A stretch of 64,000 nucleotides of DNA from Lobosporangium transversale (GCF_002105155.1 NW_019028994.1:248001-312000); one strand, 5' to 3'. Positions 23,588 to 36,008 are shown, numbered from the stretch's first letter. Numbers and translations are program-made. The notes: generated by a model not told the origin, from the letters alone.

Positions 23588-24979
23588 ATGCATTCTCGCT
23601 CAATATATTGCGGCTGTGCATTTCTCTTGCTCTCTAGTGTTTCCATCCACGCTCAACAACAAACGTTCCAGCCAGATGTCAAAATCGGATCACTCAATGC
23701 ATTTGTAGATGGACGGGCCATGTATGTCTTGGGGGGAGAGTCCGGTACAGCACCGGGCCAAGCAAATTCACAGGCCTTTTCTATCGATCTTTCGGTTTCC
23801 TGGCCCACTAATGCTCCTGTGTTCACAAAATTGCCTGACGGACCTTCTATTAAAGGCGGTTTCCATCATGGAGCCAGCGCAATTTCATCGGATGGTCGTA
23901 CCTGGTTCGTTGCCTCTTCCTCATCTTCTGGTGGCAATACGGGCTACTTTTACAATTTCCGGACGGAAGAATGGAGCGAGATATCGAACAAGCAGATTTC
24001 ATTTGAAGGTGACAAGGCTATCAGCTTTGTTTTGGGCTCAGGAGCTGCGACAGACCCATCGAGCGGTATGATCTATGTTCCTAATGGTCTAGTCGATCCT
24101 ACGGGTCAGCGGTCGATGCTACAGATTGAGGAAGACAATGTGGATAGACCAATCAACAGTGTTGAAATGCCAGATGCATTGCAGACCACGATCGGCGCTG
24201 GAGCTAGTACTAGCATGATGAGCTCTACTTTTGTTGCATGGAGCGCGGCGCGGGAGAGTATGATCTACTTGGACATGTCGACGATAAGTACTGCTAGGGC
24301 GTTTGCATACAACCCTGAAAAAGGATGGAGCCAGCTTGAGATGCATGGGTCAATTCCTCATTCTCGATCAGATGCATGTTTTGTTGCTGCGCAGGGTGGA
24401 TCAAAGCTGGTGCTGTTTGGGGGATTTGACTCGAGTCTACAGTCCAGTCTTAATGATATCCATATCCTGGACACTACCACGATGACTTGGACGAGCGGTG
24501 GCAACTCAATGGATAATGGCCGCATGGGTGCAGCCTGTGCAGCCTCTGGGGATTACTTCATTGCATGGGGTGGGCAAAGTCGTTTGTCTGGCAATAATGT
24601 CCTAGCTGGTACTGGCACGAGTACGAACACTATCATGGTATATGATATGAAAACTCAGTTATGGACATCCGAATACGTTGCGCCCAGCCCTGTGCGTTCA
24701 AAAAAATCAACTGGATATATCCTTGCAGTTATAGGCACAGTGCTCGGCTCATTGTCTGTTGTGTTGGCCATTGGCGCATGTATATTACACCGTGCTCGAA
24801 AGATGAGGATCCAGGCAAGCAAGGATGCTTCCATGGATGGTGACGATGATTACGCGTTGGGCAAGTACATTTACGTGCAGCCAGGAGCACGGAATGGCTC
24901 TCAGGTGACCTTACAGGAGCCACCTACGTATGCAGCAGCAGCACTACCTCAACCTTTGCCTCCAGCTTACCAGGCATAA
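23588..24979 (+). CDS. kelch-repeat single-pass membrane protein (K3) with PPxY tail
   Basis: Single exon, 463 aa. Signal peptide (about 1-22, SSVSIHA before QQQTF), kelch-like propeller (LNAFVDGRAMYVLGG, LVLFGGFDSS, DIHILDTTTMTWTSGG, YFIAWGGQ), a very short stalk, membrane helix about 376-400, and a short (about 60-residue) cytoplasmic tail. The tail differs from K1/K2: it lacks the GAYGA and YHIPTS motifs and instead ends with PPTY and PPAY, two PPxY motifs of the kind bound by WW domains of Nedd4/Rsp5 ubiquitin ligases. Ectodomain similarity to K1 and K2 is clear, so this is a tandem or local duplicate with a replaced tail. Confidence 0.9.
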   Translation: MHSRSIYCGCAFLLLSSVSIHAQQQTFQPDVKIGSLNAFVDGRAMYVLGGESGTAPGQANSQAFSIDLSVSWPTNAPVFTKLPDGPSIKGGFHHGASAISSDGRTWFVASSSSSGGNTGYFYNFRTEEWSEISNKQISFEGDKAISFVLGSGAATDPSSGMIYVPNGLVDPTGQRSMLQIEEDNVDRPINSVEMPDALQTTIGAGASTSMMSSTFVAWSAARESMIYLDMSTISTARAFAYNPEKGWSQLEMHGSIPHSRSDACFVAAQGGSKLVLFGGFDSSLQSSLNDIHILDTTTMTWTSGGNSMDNGRMGAACAASGDYFIAWGGQSRLSGNNVLAGTGTSTNTIMVYDMKTQLWTSEYVAPSPVRSKKSTGYILAVIGTVLGSLSVVLAIGACILHRARKMRIQASKDASMDGDDDYALGKYIYVQPGARNGSQVTLQEPPTYAAAALPQPLPPAYQA

Positions 24980-25361
24980 AAAAAAAACACATTCGCATTT
25001 AATATCATTTAATACCACTTCCTTTTCTAATTTGTAATATATCATAGTTTGGTTACGTGAATAAAAAAAACATAATAATAGCAATTTGTTCTTTACAAAC
25101 TTAATGGATGGTTTGTAAAATAAGAGTACTGTAAACAAGTCTGACTTACCCTTTGTCCCTTTTTTTTGTACAGCACTGTCAATGTGGTTCCTTCACAGTA
25201 CAATTGAGAAGATAGTCTGAGACGCAAACACTGTTGGTCGGCTGCAGAATGCAATGTTTCCCCATTGGCTGGCCTTGTGACGGGACAGGGGAGACAGAAA
25301 GGGAGTCCTGTAAGCGAATGAGAGACAGAGGAGTGAGCGGGTCATTTGTCTCATCTTTCCT

Positions 25362-25392
<31 letters not shown>

Positions 25393-25679
25393 TTTCATCA
25401 ACACCTCGTCTTCCTTCCCGTCATCTGCCTCATACATATTCGTCCGTTCATTTATCTATTCACTCGTCCGCTATTCGTTCATCCATTTTCTCCATTACTT
25501 TTAATTAAAGCGATTCTTTACATCCATAGAAGCGCCTCACTTCATCGCTTCTCTCTCTTCACTTATACACATATTGTCTTTACTTTTCACTCTAGCCTCT
25601 CAGGACTTTATTCGTCTTTGTGCAGAAAAGAACAAAAGTCTATCTCTTCATTAATCAAAAAATAAAAGTCTGAATTGTC
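24980..25679. promoter_or_regulatory. intergenic K3-DCP2
   Basis: About 700 bp: K3 3' UTR, a (TC)n microsatellite at 25362-25392 and a pyrimidine-rich leader just before the DCP2 ATG. Confidence 0.55.
25362..25392. repeat. (TC)n microsatellite
   Basis: Nearly pure TC dinucleotide tract in the DCP2 upstream region. Confidence 0.9.
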
Positions 25680-28122
25680 ATGGCCTGGGCCACTGCAACT
25701 TTTGACAATGTTCTCGACGACCTCTCGAGGTAACAAAACTTGCTACTATCAGGAATATCTAATAATTAGCCTAAGAGCTGTGTATTCAACTCTAAACATC
25801 CTAATGTGTCTCCTGTCTCTTCATTGTGTATAGTCGGTTCATTATCAATGTTCCAGACGAAGAATTAGCCTCAGTAGAACGCATCTGTTTTCAAATCGAG
25901 CAAGCACATTGGTTTTATGAAGACTTTGTACGGGAGCAGAACCCTTCTTTACCAAGTTTCAATCTCAAGAACTTTTCAGCCAAATTCTTTCAGCATTGTC
26001 CATTGTTACATGAATGGTCCAATGAGCACGAGACCGCATTCGCCAATTTCATGGAGTACAAGATCAGGGTACCCGTCTGTGGCGCCATTATTCTGAACGA
26101 GGCAATGGATAAGGTATTTTTTTTTTTTTTTTTTTTTTTTTGAATGAATTAAAGGGTAGACACAAGGATAAGCTTATTATTAGAATGCTTTTCTTACTTC
26201 ACTTTTGTCATTTTTTTCTCTATTACTTAGTGTATATTGGTCAAGGGATGGACTGCTCGGTCAGGATGGGGCTTTCCAAAAGGCAAGATCAACAAAGACG
26301 AGCTTGATAGCTCTTGTGCAGTTCGAGAGGTGATTTTTTTTTTTTTTTTTTTTTTTTTGCTAATAATGTTTTCTATGCATTCAAGTACTGATGTCTGATG
26401 TCTTTTATTATCATATTTCTGAATATTTAGGTTTGGGAGGAGACTGGGTTTGACCTGACAGACAAGATTAATGACAATGATTATGTGGAGCAAACCATCA
26501 AAGATCAAAGGATCCGCTTGTATATTGTCAAAGGAGTTCCTGAAAGCACCGTCTTTGAGCCTCAGACCAGGAAGGAGATCAGTGTACGCTGTTTTCTAGA
26601 TTCTTCCTCTCCTCTACATTTAGCAAATGCAATGTGCTAACAGGACAACAGAGTGGAAGTGCCTGACCGTGATCATGAGGAATTTATTTTTCTTTTCTCT
26701 TTTCACCTTCATTGCAATAGAAAATCGAATGGCACTCTATTGCTGACCTACCAACATCTAAACCGAAACCAGTCGAGAAAGGAACACAGTCAGGAAAGGA
26801 GAGTGGGACTGAAAGGGCCAGTGGGGCCAAGAGCGCTAGCAGATACTACATGGTGACGCCTTTTGTTCAGTAAGTCTATTTTCCATCCTATATTTTTGTC
26901 TTTACCCAGACCTATTATGTGTCGGAATAAAAGTCAAAGCTTGGAAGCGAGATATTCATAACCTGACGCCTTATTTTTTTTTTCCTTTGCTTTTTTTAAA
27001 ACATCTAGCAAACTCAAGATTTGGATTAACCAACAACGGAGGAATTCAAAACGCAATAATGGGTATAGGGGCCAGAATCCCCAGGGTACGTCACAGCAGC
27101 AACATACCCATGTCTCTGAAAATCATGCCACAAGCATATCTCGTCATCAGCAACATCAGCACAGCCCTCATCAAGCAGCAGGTGCAGCAGCAAGTGCAGC
27201 ACCAGTGGTTACCCCTACAGAGGCGCGCTTGGATTCGGACATTTTGAAGAGCATGCTGGGCATAGGAAAGAGTCCATCATCGTCTACACCATCGCATGAT
27301 CAGAGCCAAAATCAGAACCAAAACCAACAGCATCCACAGTATCAGTATCAGCACCCTGTGCACCACAACGGCCCTGTTCAGGACCACAGAAACAGCAGTG
27401 ATTCTTTGAAGGCTCTTTTAGGCATTCAAAGCCCTGTTAATAATCCAAATATGTTTCTGCGCGACGGAATGGCCATGGGATCTCCTACGATCCAGTCAAC
27501 ATCCACAACACACCCAATGCGTCCACTATCAACCCCATCGATGTCATCTTCTTCTGTGCCGTATCAGAATGGAAGCGACGCATTGAAGGCCATGCTCGGA
27601 ATCCCCTCTCAGCCCAATAGTCCACTGTTACGCTTTGCAGCCGGCGACGCCCCTTCACCAGTAGCGCCGCAACACACAGGCGCCATCCCTAATGGTCATT
27701 ATCATGGCCTGCAACAGCAGCAACAAAGACCAGATTTCTCGCCACGGATGCATTATCAACCTGCAGTAACAGGTTCACCTACATTCTCGCGCAATAGCCC
27801 CGTGGACCTTTTGGCGCTTTTGAAAAATGGAACAGGGGCTGTTGGGAGTGGGGGAGGAGGAGGAGGAGAGGGAGGAGGAGCAGGAACTGAAGGTTCGAAC
27901 GGTGGGTATCACGCATTCAATCAGAGCAATGGCAATGGTCAGAATCATGGCCATGACTTTAACGGTTATAAAGCTAATTCAAACGGCGGCAGTCATAACC
28001 CCCACAGCAACAACAACAGCAGCGGTGTGAGCATGGGTGATCATGGTGTCCCTGCTGCAGTCAAAGCCCCCAAGACCACGAGCATGCAGAACTTTAGTTT
28101 TGACGTGGATGCCATGTTTTAA
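25680..28122 (+). CDS. DCP2: mRNA-decapping enzyme subunit 2 (Nudix)
   Basis: Hydrolyses the m7G cap of mRNA, acting with Dcp1 in cytoplasmic P-bodies. Six exons: 25680-25729, 25834-26113, 26231-26329, 26431-26583, 26721-26869, 27009-28122; 614 aa. The N-terminal all-helical domain ([31 protein letters not shown], box A region) leads into the Nudix fold. The Nudix box reads [18 protein letters not shown] then EETGF, an exact G-x5-E-x7-RE-U-x-EE-x-G-U, split by intron 3. Box B follows with FVHKLKIWI. The C-terminal ~290 residues are disordered, Gln/Ser/Asn/Pro-rich, with repeated SLKALLGI / ALKAMLGI / ILKSMLGI helices, which resemble the leucine-rich helical motifs used by fungal Dcp2 to bind Edc3 and Pat1. 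Introns 2 and 3 have 20+ T runs right after the donor. Confidence 0.97.
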
Positions 28123-28587
28123 AAGAAAACCGAACAGAAGAGGCAGACCTCATCCTTTTATTTGTCGTTCCTGGTTTGTGTCAACGTCATTTAAAACTTG
28201 GGACTTGATGATGGGGAGCTTATCCTCTTCATTTACACTATGGGATTGTATGGATTGTATCCTACATGGAGCATTTGAGGAGGAGAAAAGAAGAAGGATA
28301 AACATGAAAAAGTAAGTAACTACAGATAAAAAAAAAAAAAAGTAAAAATGAATAAAGTAAAAAACAGGGCCTGTCTTCTTTCAAGGACGCCATTGTTTTG
28401 TTGCCATAAGCATCAAAAAGCAATAAGCAAAACAAAAACAAAAAAAGAAAAAAGAAATAAGAGGACATTTCATTTCAACAAAAAAACAAGGGTAGCGTTT
28501 GTCTTTTTTTAAGTGTAAGAAAAAAAAGTTAGATAATTATATCATTCTACATTGTGAAGTGGATGGATTTCTTTTTGTTATTGTTAA
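28123..28587. terminator. convergent 3' region DCP2 / 1050-aa protein
   Basis: About 465 bp between two convergent stop codons. A/T-rich with several A and T runs; no gene seen. Confidence 0.5.
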
Positions 28588-29603
28588 TCAAAGGACGATT
28601 GACAGCAAAGCTGTTTGTATCCAGTGAATTTGGCTTGGGCTCTCAAGCAAGAGCATGAAGAAGCAGAGGAGTGACACCATCAATAGTCCCGAGAGGCCAT
28701 AGGACTCTGTAAAGGACCAAGCCTCTCCTTCGTCCCAAGTATCGCTTCTGCTATGACTGGAGTGTAACCTGTTACTGTTACTGATAATGTCTCTTCGATC
28801 AGCGCTCTTTACGTTGCGCAGAATGGACGTTCCCGGGCACCGTTGGTTCATCAAGGCTTGATGGTACGAGTCCAAGGCCGAGGAGGTGGTCTCGTTTTGA
28901 GAAATGGCTCCAATCCGGCGACGCGCATTTTTGATTTTACCAGACCAAGATGACTTCGCAGTATTACCAACGATGAAGTTATAATCATATAGTTGATCGT
29001 TGAGTACATGATTGTTGTGGTGCTGACGATATTGAGAATGGTTGGAAGTGGGTATTGCTGATATAAGAGGGTTTTGAAGGATATAATATTGTACGTCCTC
29101 TTTTGCGTCGACAGAATGCGTAGTGGCCATATGTCGATACCTTTGTTTGTGTTTATTCCTTTGCAATGTGTGATTCCTCCTTTGCTCTTGTTCTCCTCCT
29201 TCTTCTTCTTCTTCTTCTTTTTCTTCTCCTTCTCCTTCTTCCTCCTCTTCAAGACTTTCGCATTCATTATCACTATCGATCTCTGGATCCCCATCGTCTT
29301 CAGAGGCCTGAATCGGATGATGATGAGAAGCATTAAGCCCTCCTCTTGTTATACTTGCGGTTGAGGCTGTCCTTGCTTTCATTGAGCTGATGCGTCCACC
29401 AAGCTCCAGCTCCTCGAACCGTTTTGTCGAGTATAGATCGGTTTTTAGTGGCGACAAAGGAATCAAGTTGTTGGAAGAGCTTTTTTTTAAAGAGAGTGAT
29501 TTTGATAACGACTGTCTCCAGGAATTGGAGAGTCCTATCATTGACTTTGCCTTTAATACCCATCCTTCTAGGCCCTCAATAGGCTCGCATGGCGCTGAGA
29601 AAG

Positions 29604-29654
<51 letters not shown>

Positions 29655-31740
29655 CTTGCTGTTGCAGCTGTTGTAGCCGTGAGATGGTAAAGGCTCTTTG
29701 TCTCAATTTCTCTCTATCAAGTGCTTGCTGTTCCTTTTCAGATCGGATCGTCATCACATGGAGACCCAATTTGGAAGGCACCTTTGGCCTTGCACTCAAT
29801 CCTTTTCTGGCCTCTGACCCGAGCCCAGTCGGCTTGGGTTGCGCCCCTGTGGATGGTCCAGGTGCTCGAGGCATCTCTGCGCGTAGGCGACCGTATTGTG
29901 TCACTTCAGCTTGAGTCATAATCATCTTCATCAAGACATATCTGCGAATTGGTTGATGTGAATGTAGGTGGTACGCTGCATGGACATAAAGCCTTGCTAG
30001 ATCTTTGGAAGAAATGGTCGACAATAGTTGATTAGCCAAGGCGGAGCCAGGCATGAGTGAATGAATAGAATCGTACTGTCGATAACGACGAGGTTGAGAT
30101 TGAGGCATATGTGACGATGTTTGCAAAGGCTGACATTCCGTATCTGCTGTTGTAGGTGCAGCCACAGCAGGAGCGCCAAGCGATGGTGATGGAGACAACT
30201 CAGGAGATAGCGGTGACAAGGTCTTTTGCTTTGTGTTTAAGCTGGCAAGATTATCACAGCGAGTGAGCCAAGGTACTGAAGCTGTGTCATTCTCTGCTCT
30301 ATTAGACGTTTCTATAACTGCCATAGTGTCCAGCGTAGGTGTTGTAGGAGACACATTATTGCTCCGTGGTGAGACTTGATAAATTACGTCATGACGAGTA
30401 AAGGGTTGCGAAGATTCCAACGTATTACTGGGAGCAACGATTTCTGGGGTTAGTGGTGGAGGTGATGGCAATGGTGAAGGTAAGGACTTATTAGGGTACG
30501 TAGACGTATTAGTTCCTAGTCCAGGCTCCGGGGAAGTTAGAGATGTACTCAAGGGTGAAAGAAGCCATGGTGGCTGTGAATGAAGGGAGAGAGAGTGCTC
30601 TAAGTTTGGTGTATCGGACGAGAACGGAGTTGATGCAAATATTGTAGCAGACACTGGTGAAGGCTCTGGTTGTGGTTGTGAGTGGTGATGATGATGATGG
30701 ACATAGAGGTGAATAGCAAGACTTGAAGGAGATTCTGGAGACATGGCTGAGTGTGCTGGCGATGGTAATTGTTGTGGCTGTGTATGTATTGTGATTATGT
30801 CCTTTCTGTCATATACCGATGGATGCTGCTGCTGGGGCGGCTGAGATAAAGACGCGTCTTCTGGGATTAAGATCGGTGGAGGCAATAAATGCTGTCTTGT
30901 GAGCTTTGATGTGATGCCTCTTGATGGAGGCTCTGCACCAAGAGATTCCTTCAGATACATATGGTCTCGTGGAATAGGCGCTGTTGGACTGGTTACAGTT
31001 GTAGACGGTTGCTTTTGTTCAATCATGGGGTCATGCAGTGGATGAAACATGGCTTCGAGGTGATTCATATCGGTGCGTGGACAGTGAGGATAATGGCGGT
31101 CGTTGTCACTGCCGTCATACTGCTGGTGATAATTGGAATCGTGACGGCGATGAAACGTACTGACGTTAGCGTTGGTAGTGTTGTGACCAAAAGAAGGAAG
31201 GGGCGACAGAGGCGAATATCGTTGTGATGAACGGCGATACTCTTGATGTTGGGTAGGCTGTTGCTGACCATCCACCTGTTGTTGCTGGGAATGATGTTTT
31301 TGAGATTGATATTCTGGTGCACAATTCTCGTCTGTACTGTAGCGGTATTGTTGATGCACGGGCAGGTTAGCATGACGATGATGATGATGATGATACTTTT
31401 GGTTCTGTCGCGAGTACGGCCGCGGTAGCAAGTATTGGTGCTTGTTTAATAGATGAGTTCCTCGTAAACTCTTTCCTAAATGTGTATAGTGCCTCTTATA
31501 ATCAGGAGTCCTGACCATCTTGACCTCAGAGTCTGTTTGCAGAGCATTGTCCTCTCGTTCGTGTCTTTGATTTCTTTGTTGGCCATTAGTGTGCACTAGG
31601 TCTTGGTATTGTTGGTTCGCTTCTGTGTTCTTTTTGTTTTCGGTGCTGGTAATATCACTGTTACTATTGTTGCTGCGGATGTTACCAAGGTAGTTTTGAG
31701 CGAAGACGCATCGTGGGATAGGATGATTGACGGACTGCAT
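28588..31740 (-). CDS. low-complexity 1050-aa protein with C-terminal membrane segment
   Basis: Uninterrupted single frame of 1050 aa; not recognised. Most is compositionally biased: His/Gln/Tyr/Ser-rich N-terminus, Pro/Ser-rich middle, a poly-Gln tract (plus-strand CTG/TTG repeats near 29605-29680), and a Glu-rich acidic stretch. A more ordered block between them (IHSLMPGSALANQLLSTISS, DLARLYVHAAYHLHSHQPIRR, then a basic region and a long Gln-rich helix) could be a folded or coiled segment. The last ~35 residues contain a hydrophobic stretch (GLSGLLMVSLLCFFMLLLE) followed by a short tail, so it may be tail-anchored. No signal peptide. The frame's length and codon-like bias argue that it is real, but product and role are unknown. 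Confidence 0.75.
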
Positions 31741-33112
31741 TGTCTTTCACTATTTCTTTTTTATTATTATTTGTTTTCGTACTGGAGACGTCCTACTCTA
31801 GATTAAAAGAGGCTGAAGTATCAGATATCACAGTTGATTAGAGTTCATATGAAAAAAGAAACAAAGATAATAAAAGATATCAAGCAATACCTCAATGACT
31901 ACTGATGTGTGTAGAGGCGTAGAGGAGCCAAGTAATAGTAGATATTGCGTTAGATGCTAAGGGATTGTGGATACAGATGATTGATTTGTTCGACCTCAAG
32001 GAGGTACAAGAAATAAAAGTGAGGGTATATAAAATAAAAAAAAAAAAAAAAAAAAGATATGAACGTTAAAAGTCAAAGGCAAGAATCAGGCTACAGATGA
32101 GGGATAGGAACGGTACAGGGGTCAGAGAGCTCTGAGGGCCGGAAATCAGAAGAAAAGGGGCAATAAAGAAAGGAAGGAGGAGGAAGCAAAGGAGCAATGA
32201 ATTGGAGAAGTAAGAGCTGAGTAAGTGAGTTACAGTCTTGAACCTCAGACTATTCCAGCTTGTGTTTTGCTGTGCTGTTGAAGATAGGATAACGAAAAGA
32301 GCGGGGAAAGGAAAAGCAATAAAAAGGAAAGAGAAGGAAGGGAAGAAGAGGAAGAATAGAAAGCAGGTTTGTGGAAATAAAGATTGAAGAGGAGGAGGTC
32401 AGTCAACAATTGCAATAGAAAATCAACGCGACGTTAGACTACTGCAGGCAAAGATTTAAATTATAGACAAAGCAAAATGCATTCTTACTTTTTTAATTTT
32501 TTTTATCAGCTTCAGTCGTGTCTGAGATAATCCCAAAAAAATTAAATGCATTCGCAAAGTGGTGGCGGGGCATCAAGAGAACAATGATCTTCTATATGAA
32601 CCAGGGTAGTCGTGTACCGGGCTAGTAATAAAAAAAAAAAAAAAAAAAAAGCAGCGAGAGGATCATGACTTGGATACTGTTGGATAGCGATAGCGCAGGT
32701 GCAGGTTCTCCCCTCTCGGCCTCGATTCCAATATCATCGTTCCATACTTCTTTGTATCCATTGGGCGATAGAGACTTGCAGCAGATTACTAAATTAAAAC
32801 CTGGAATCTGGGATATTGGCTGCAATCGAAACCGCTTCTTTCCTTGTTCACCAAACCTGGTTTCCTTGGTTTCCTTGATTTTGTCCTTTGGGTCCTTTCC
32901 TATCAAAATTCCTTTCTATTCCTTAAGCTAAACTTATAGGGACACGCACACAATCTTCTATAACCGTCTTTAGAGTCACTTTTAAAACTGCTTTTATACA
33001 ACGTGTGCAGGTAAAAACATGAATGGAATAAGCAAAGCTTATATGGGGGGTTTTTTTTATTTATTTTAAACGAGATAAGAGGAGTATCAGGTCAAAAGCA
33101 GCTTTTACTTTA
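31741..33112. other. intergenic 1.4 kb
   Basis: Upstream region of the 1050-aa gene and 3' side of the TIG-ankyrin gene. Purine-rich on the plus strand (pyrimidine-rich leader on the coding strand) with A runs at about 32036-32055 and 32628-32650. No gene seen. Confidence 0.55.
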
Positions 33113-36008
33113 TTAACTGACATATACTTTAACTTTGTCATCACTGCTCTGACTATTAGGTTTATGAATGTGAGGTGATGGATGATGTAGATCTGGAGAG
33201 AGTGAATATGGTTGCTGATAGGCCGGTAATGGTGATGGCACTGTGCCAGGATGGTGTGGTAACGGCATTGATGCGGAGTACTGCTGAGGCATCGGATACT
33301 GCTGAGGGGTTGGATACTGCTGATGTTGCCCAGGCATTGAAGGAGGTATAGTGACCTGGGAGTGATGATGAAGATATGTATGCTGTTGATGATCTACAGG
33401 AGACATGAGGTGCTGCGGTAACGGTAAAGTATGTTGAGCAGGTGTTGGCATTGGGGTTGGCCACGGAAGCAACGGTGCAGATTGATGGTGGCTCAGTGGA
33501 GATGAGTATGGTATTGATACTGGTAGTGGCTGCGGCATTGATGGGATAGGCGGCGATTCCGCTGGGGATTCCCCCACTGCTGGGACTGTAAACTGTTTTG
33601 GGCGAGTGACACGCGTGATTTTATGCTTTGGCGGAGGCAGTGGGGGAGCTGTTGAATGGGGCGTTGCAGGCAGAGGCCTGAATTGTGCAGCCGAAGTAGT
33701 CTTGTATGGTGGCTGGGCTGGACGTTCGCCTTGCGGGCCCTGAGGTCGCGTATGGGGAGCTGGGACTGTGCTGGCACGCGGTGGGGGGATGTTGTGTGGA
33801 TTAGGTGGGTATATTGGCGATGAAGAATACTCTCCAGAAACAGCAGGGTGTGGTTGAAAATGAAGAGTCGGATCAGGATATGAAATGGATGGGTGATTGT
33901 AATGCGGAGCTGCAGTAATGTGGCTATAATGTGCAGCGCTGATATAAGTCGAGGAGTCTTCATATATTGTTGGGGCTGGTCCTATACTGCTATGGTTCTC
34001 AATGATTGCATGAGCTGTCTGGACCCTCTGAGGAGGTTGTGAAGGGGATGTTGATCCTGCGGAAGCAGATGTGTCAACTGATGCCAGACGCTCTTGTGAT
34101 CCTGTGGGGACACCGTTAGCTAAAAGTGGAGGGAAGTAAGTCGTTTCTGATTCCTGGAAAGGAGATGTCAATGGAGTTGGTGGTAAAGGACGATCCAGAG
34201 TCTGGGTAGGGACAGAGGGGACGGGTGACAGATATGTACTTCCGCTCGAGCTACTTATTGTCGATTCCGAGAGATCGGCCGCAGGAGCTATAGGCAGAGG
34301 ACGAGGGGGTAGCTTCAGAGTTGTGTTCTTCAGCTCCTGAGCTACTTCCAAAGCTTCTGTTAGCACATGATCAATCGCTTCATGCCTAAGAATTTTTGCA
34401 AGATCGAGTGCTATTTTAAGTCATGATTTACGATTGAATCGCAGTATGTCAGTCCGCTGATTTTTTTTTTTTTTTTTTTTTTTAAGGAGCATCTTCATTA
34501 CTAACAGTACTATTTTTTCTAGCAATATCAGACCTGACTCTCCATTCTTATTCCTGGCGAAGAGCTCGCTGTCGCTGGTAATTGGATGTGTTCGAAACCA
34601 TGTGAGCAAGTGTCGAACAATCTCTCTTACTAATGTTCTCTGGCCCTGAATGACAGCTAAATGTAACATATCGTGTCCTTCCTTTGTTGCTCTTCGTATA
34701 ATGTCCAGACTCTCTGTTGAGATTTGATCATGTTCATTGCAGAGCATGTATAAAACACCTAGTGCCAAGTGCTCTGACCGTGTTACATTGGGAGGCTGCT
34801 CCAACTTCAGCAAAGTCAACGTCTTTTGTCTGGACTACATCATAGCGTTGTATTAATTGAGAATTTGTCAGTAAGAATGACGACGTGTAGCATATGTTGT
34901 AGGTATAGAAGGCCTAAGTATAAAATGTCTTACTGTTTTATTTGCCTCCAAGTCCAATGTACTCGTAAGGTTTGTCAGGATCAATTGACGATGGAGTTCA
35001 ATGATATTATGCAGCAGCTCAGTTTCGGAATCTAGATTTATGAATATCCAAACATGAGCAACCGGGGAAAAAAAAATACACAGAGGCTCGGCTGCGCTTT
35101 GCCACCGAAAAGAGAGCAAAGTAATACAAACCACACAGCTTGTGTACTGCGTATTCGGATCCTATTTTAAACAGTCTTCATGTTGGCGGCGATGCCATGT
35201 TTGATTATTTCTATTTCCTTACCTTCAACAGCAGTCATCTCAAATGTAGTGTCCATATCCTCTTCGCCTTTTGCACCAGCACAGATTAACGAGACAGACA
35301 GATTCAACTCCTTGCATGGATGTATGCCCTTGTTCATTGCTAACCAGTCAAGAAGATTAGGCGACGTAAATTCCATCTCTGTGTTTTTGTGGATCCGAGG
35401 AGTGATCACCTTTGACTTGACGCTGTCACCCAGCTGTGGACACTCAAAGACAACTTCTATACCCTCTGGAAATTATAGTTGTTGACACCCAACATAAAGA
35501 AAAAAATAGAGGGTAAATAGGTGATGAGAATGGTTCCTAAACTTCACGCCTGCACAAGAGCAAAAAAAAAAAAATAAAAAGTAAAGGAGAGTTCATCCAA
35601 CCTCTAAAGTTGACACCGGTTAATATGATATGACTTCCACCTCTAGCAGGTATCAGACGCTGAGAGATTTCGCCTAATAGCAACGGAAAATGGCCCTGGT
35701 CAGCCCATGCATCTCTGGGATGTTGAGCTGTGGTACTCAATTGTTGATCATGATTATCTAGGGCTGTATTGGTGTGATGATGCATCAATTGAGGGTTGCC
35801 GGGCGCATTTTGCTTATGTTGCTGTTTGTAATAATATTAAGATTGTCCAGTAAGAAGAGTGAACAGTTTAAATCAATAGGTCAACTTGGTTTCTCAAAGG
35901 ATTTGGTTGTTGTACTCTTACTGAGTCAAGTGAAGGATCTCCTGGAGTATCGAGTGTGAGATGCATGGTATTGTGTACGAGAGAATTGGTGTCTTGTGAA
36001 TCTGACAT
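33113..36008 (-). CDS. IPT/TIG and ankyrin-repeat protein, Spt23/Mga2-like but without membrane anchor
   Basis: Six exons on minus: 36008-35922, 35812-35602, 35465-35223, 35031-34934, 34834-34534, 34410-33113; 745 aa. After a short polar N-terminus comes an IPT/TIG-type domain (residues about 72-175: GEISQRLIPARGGSHIILTG, VNFREGIEVVFECPQ). A helix LLHNIIELHRQLI links to ankyrin-like repeats (about 235-335: GHDMLHLAVIQGQRTLVREIV, NKNGESALDLAKILRHEAID). The last ~390 residues are Pro/Ser/His/Gln-rich and probably disordered. Yeast Spt23/Mga2 have the same IPT-then-ANK order but end in a transmembrane anchor; no hydrophobic segment is present here. A transcription-regulator role is inferred. The exon 2 donor (GTTGGA) is non-consensus but restores frame and the NFREG motif. 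Confidence 0.82.
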
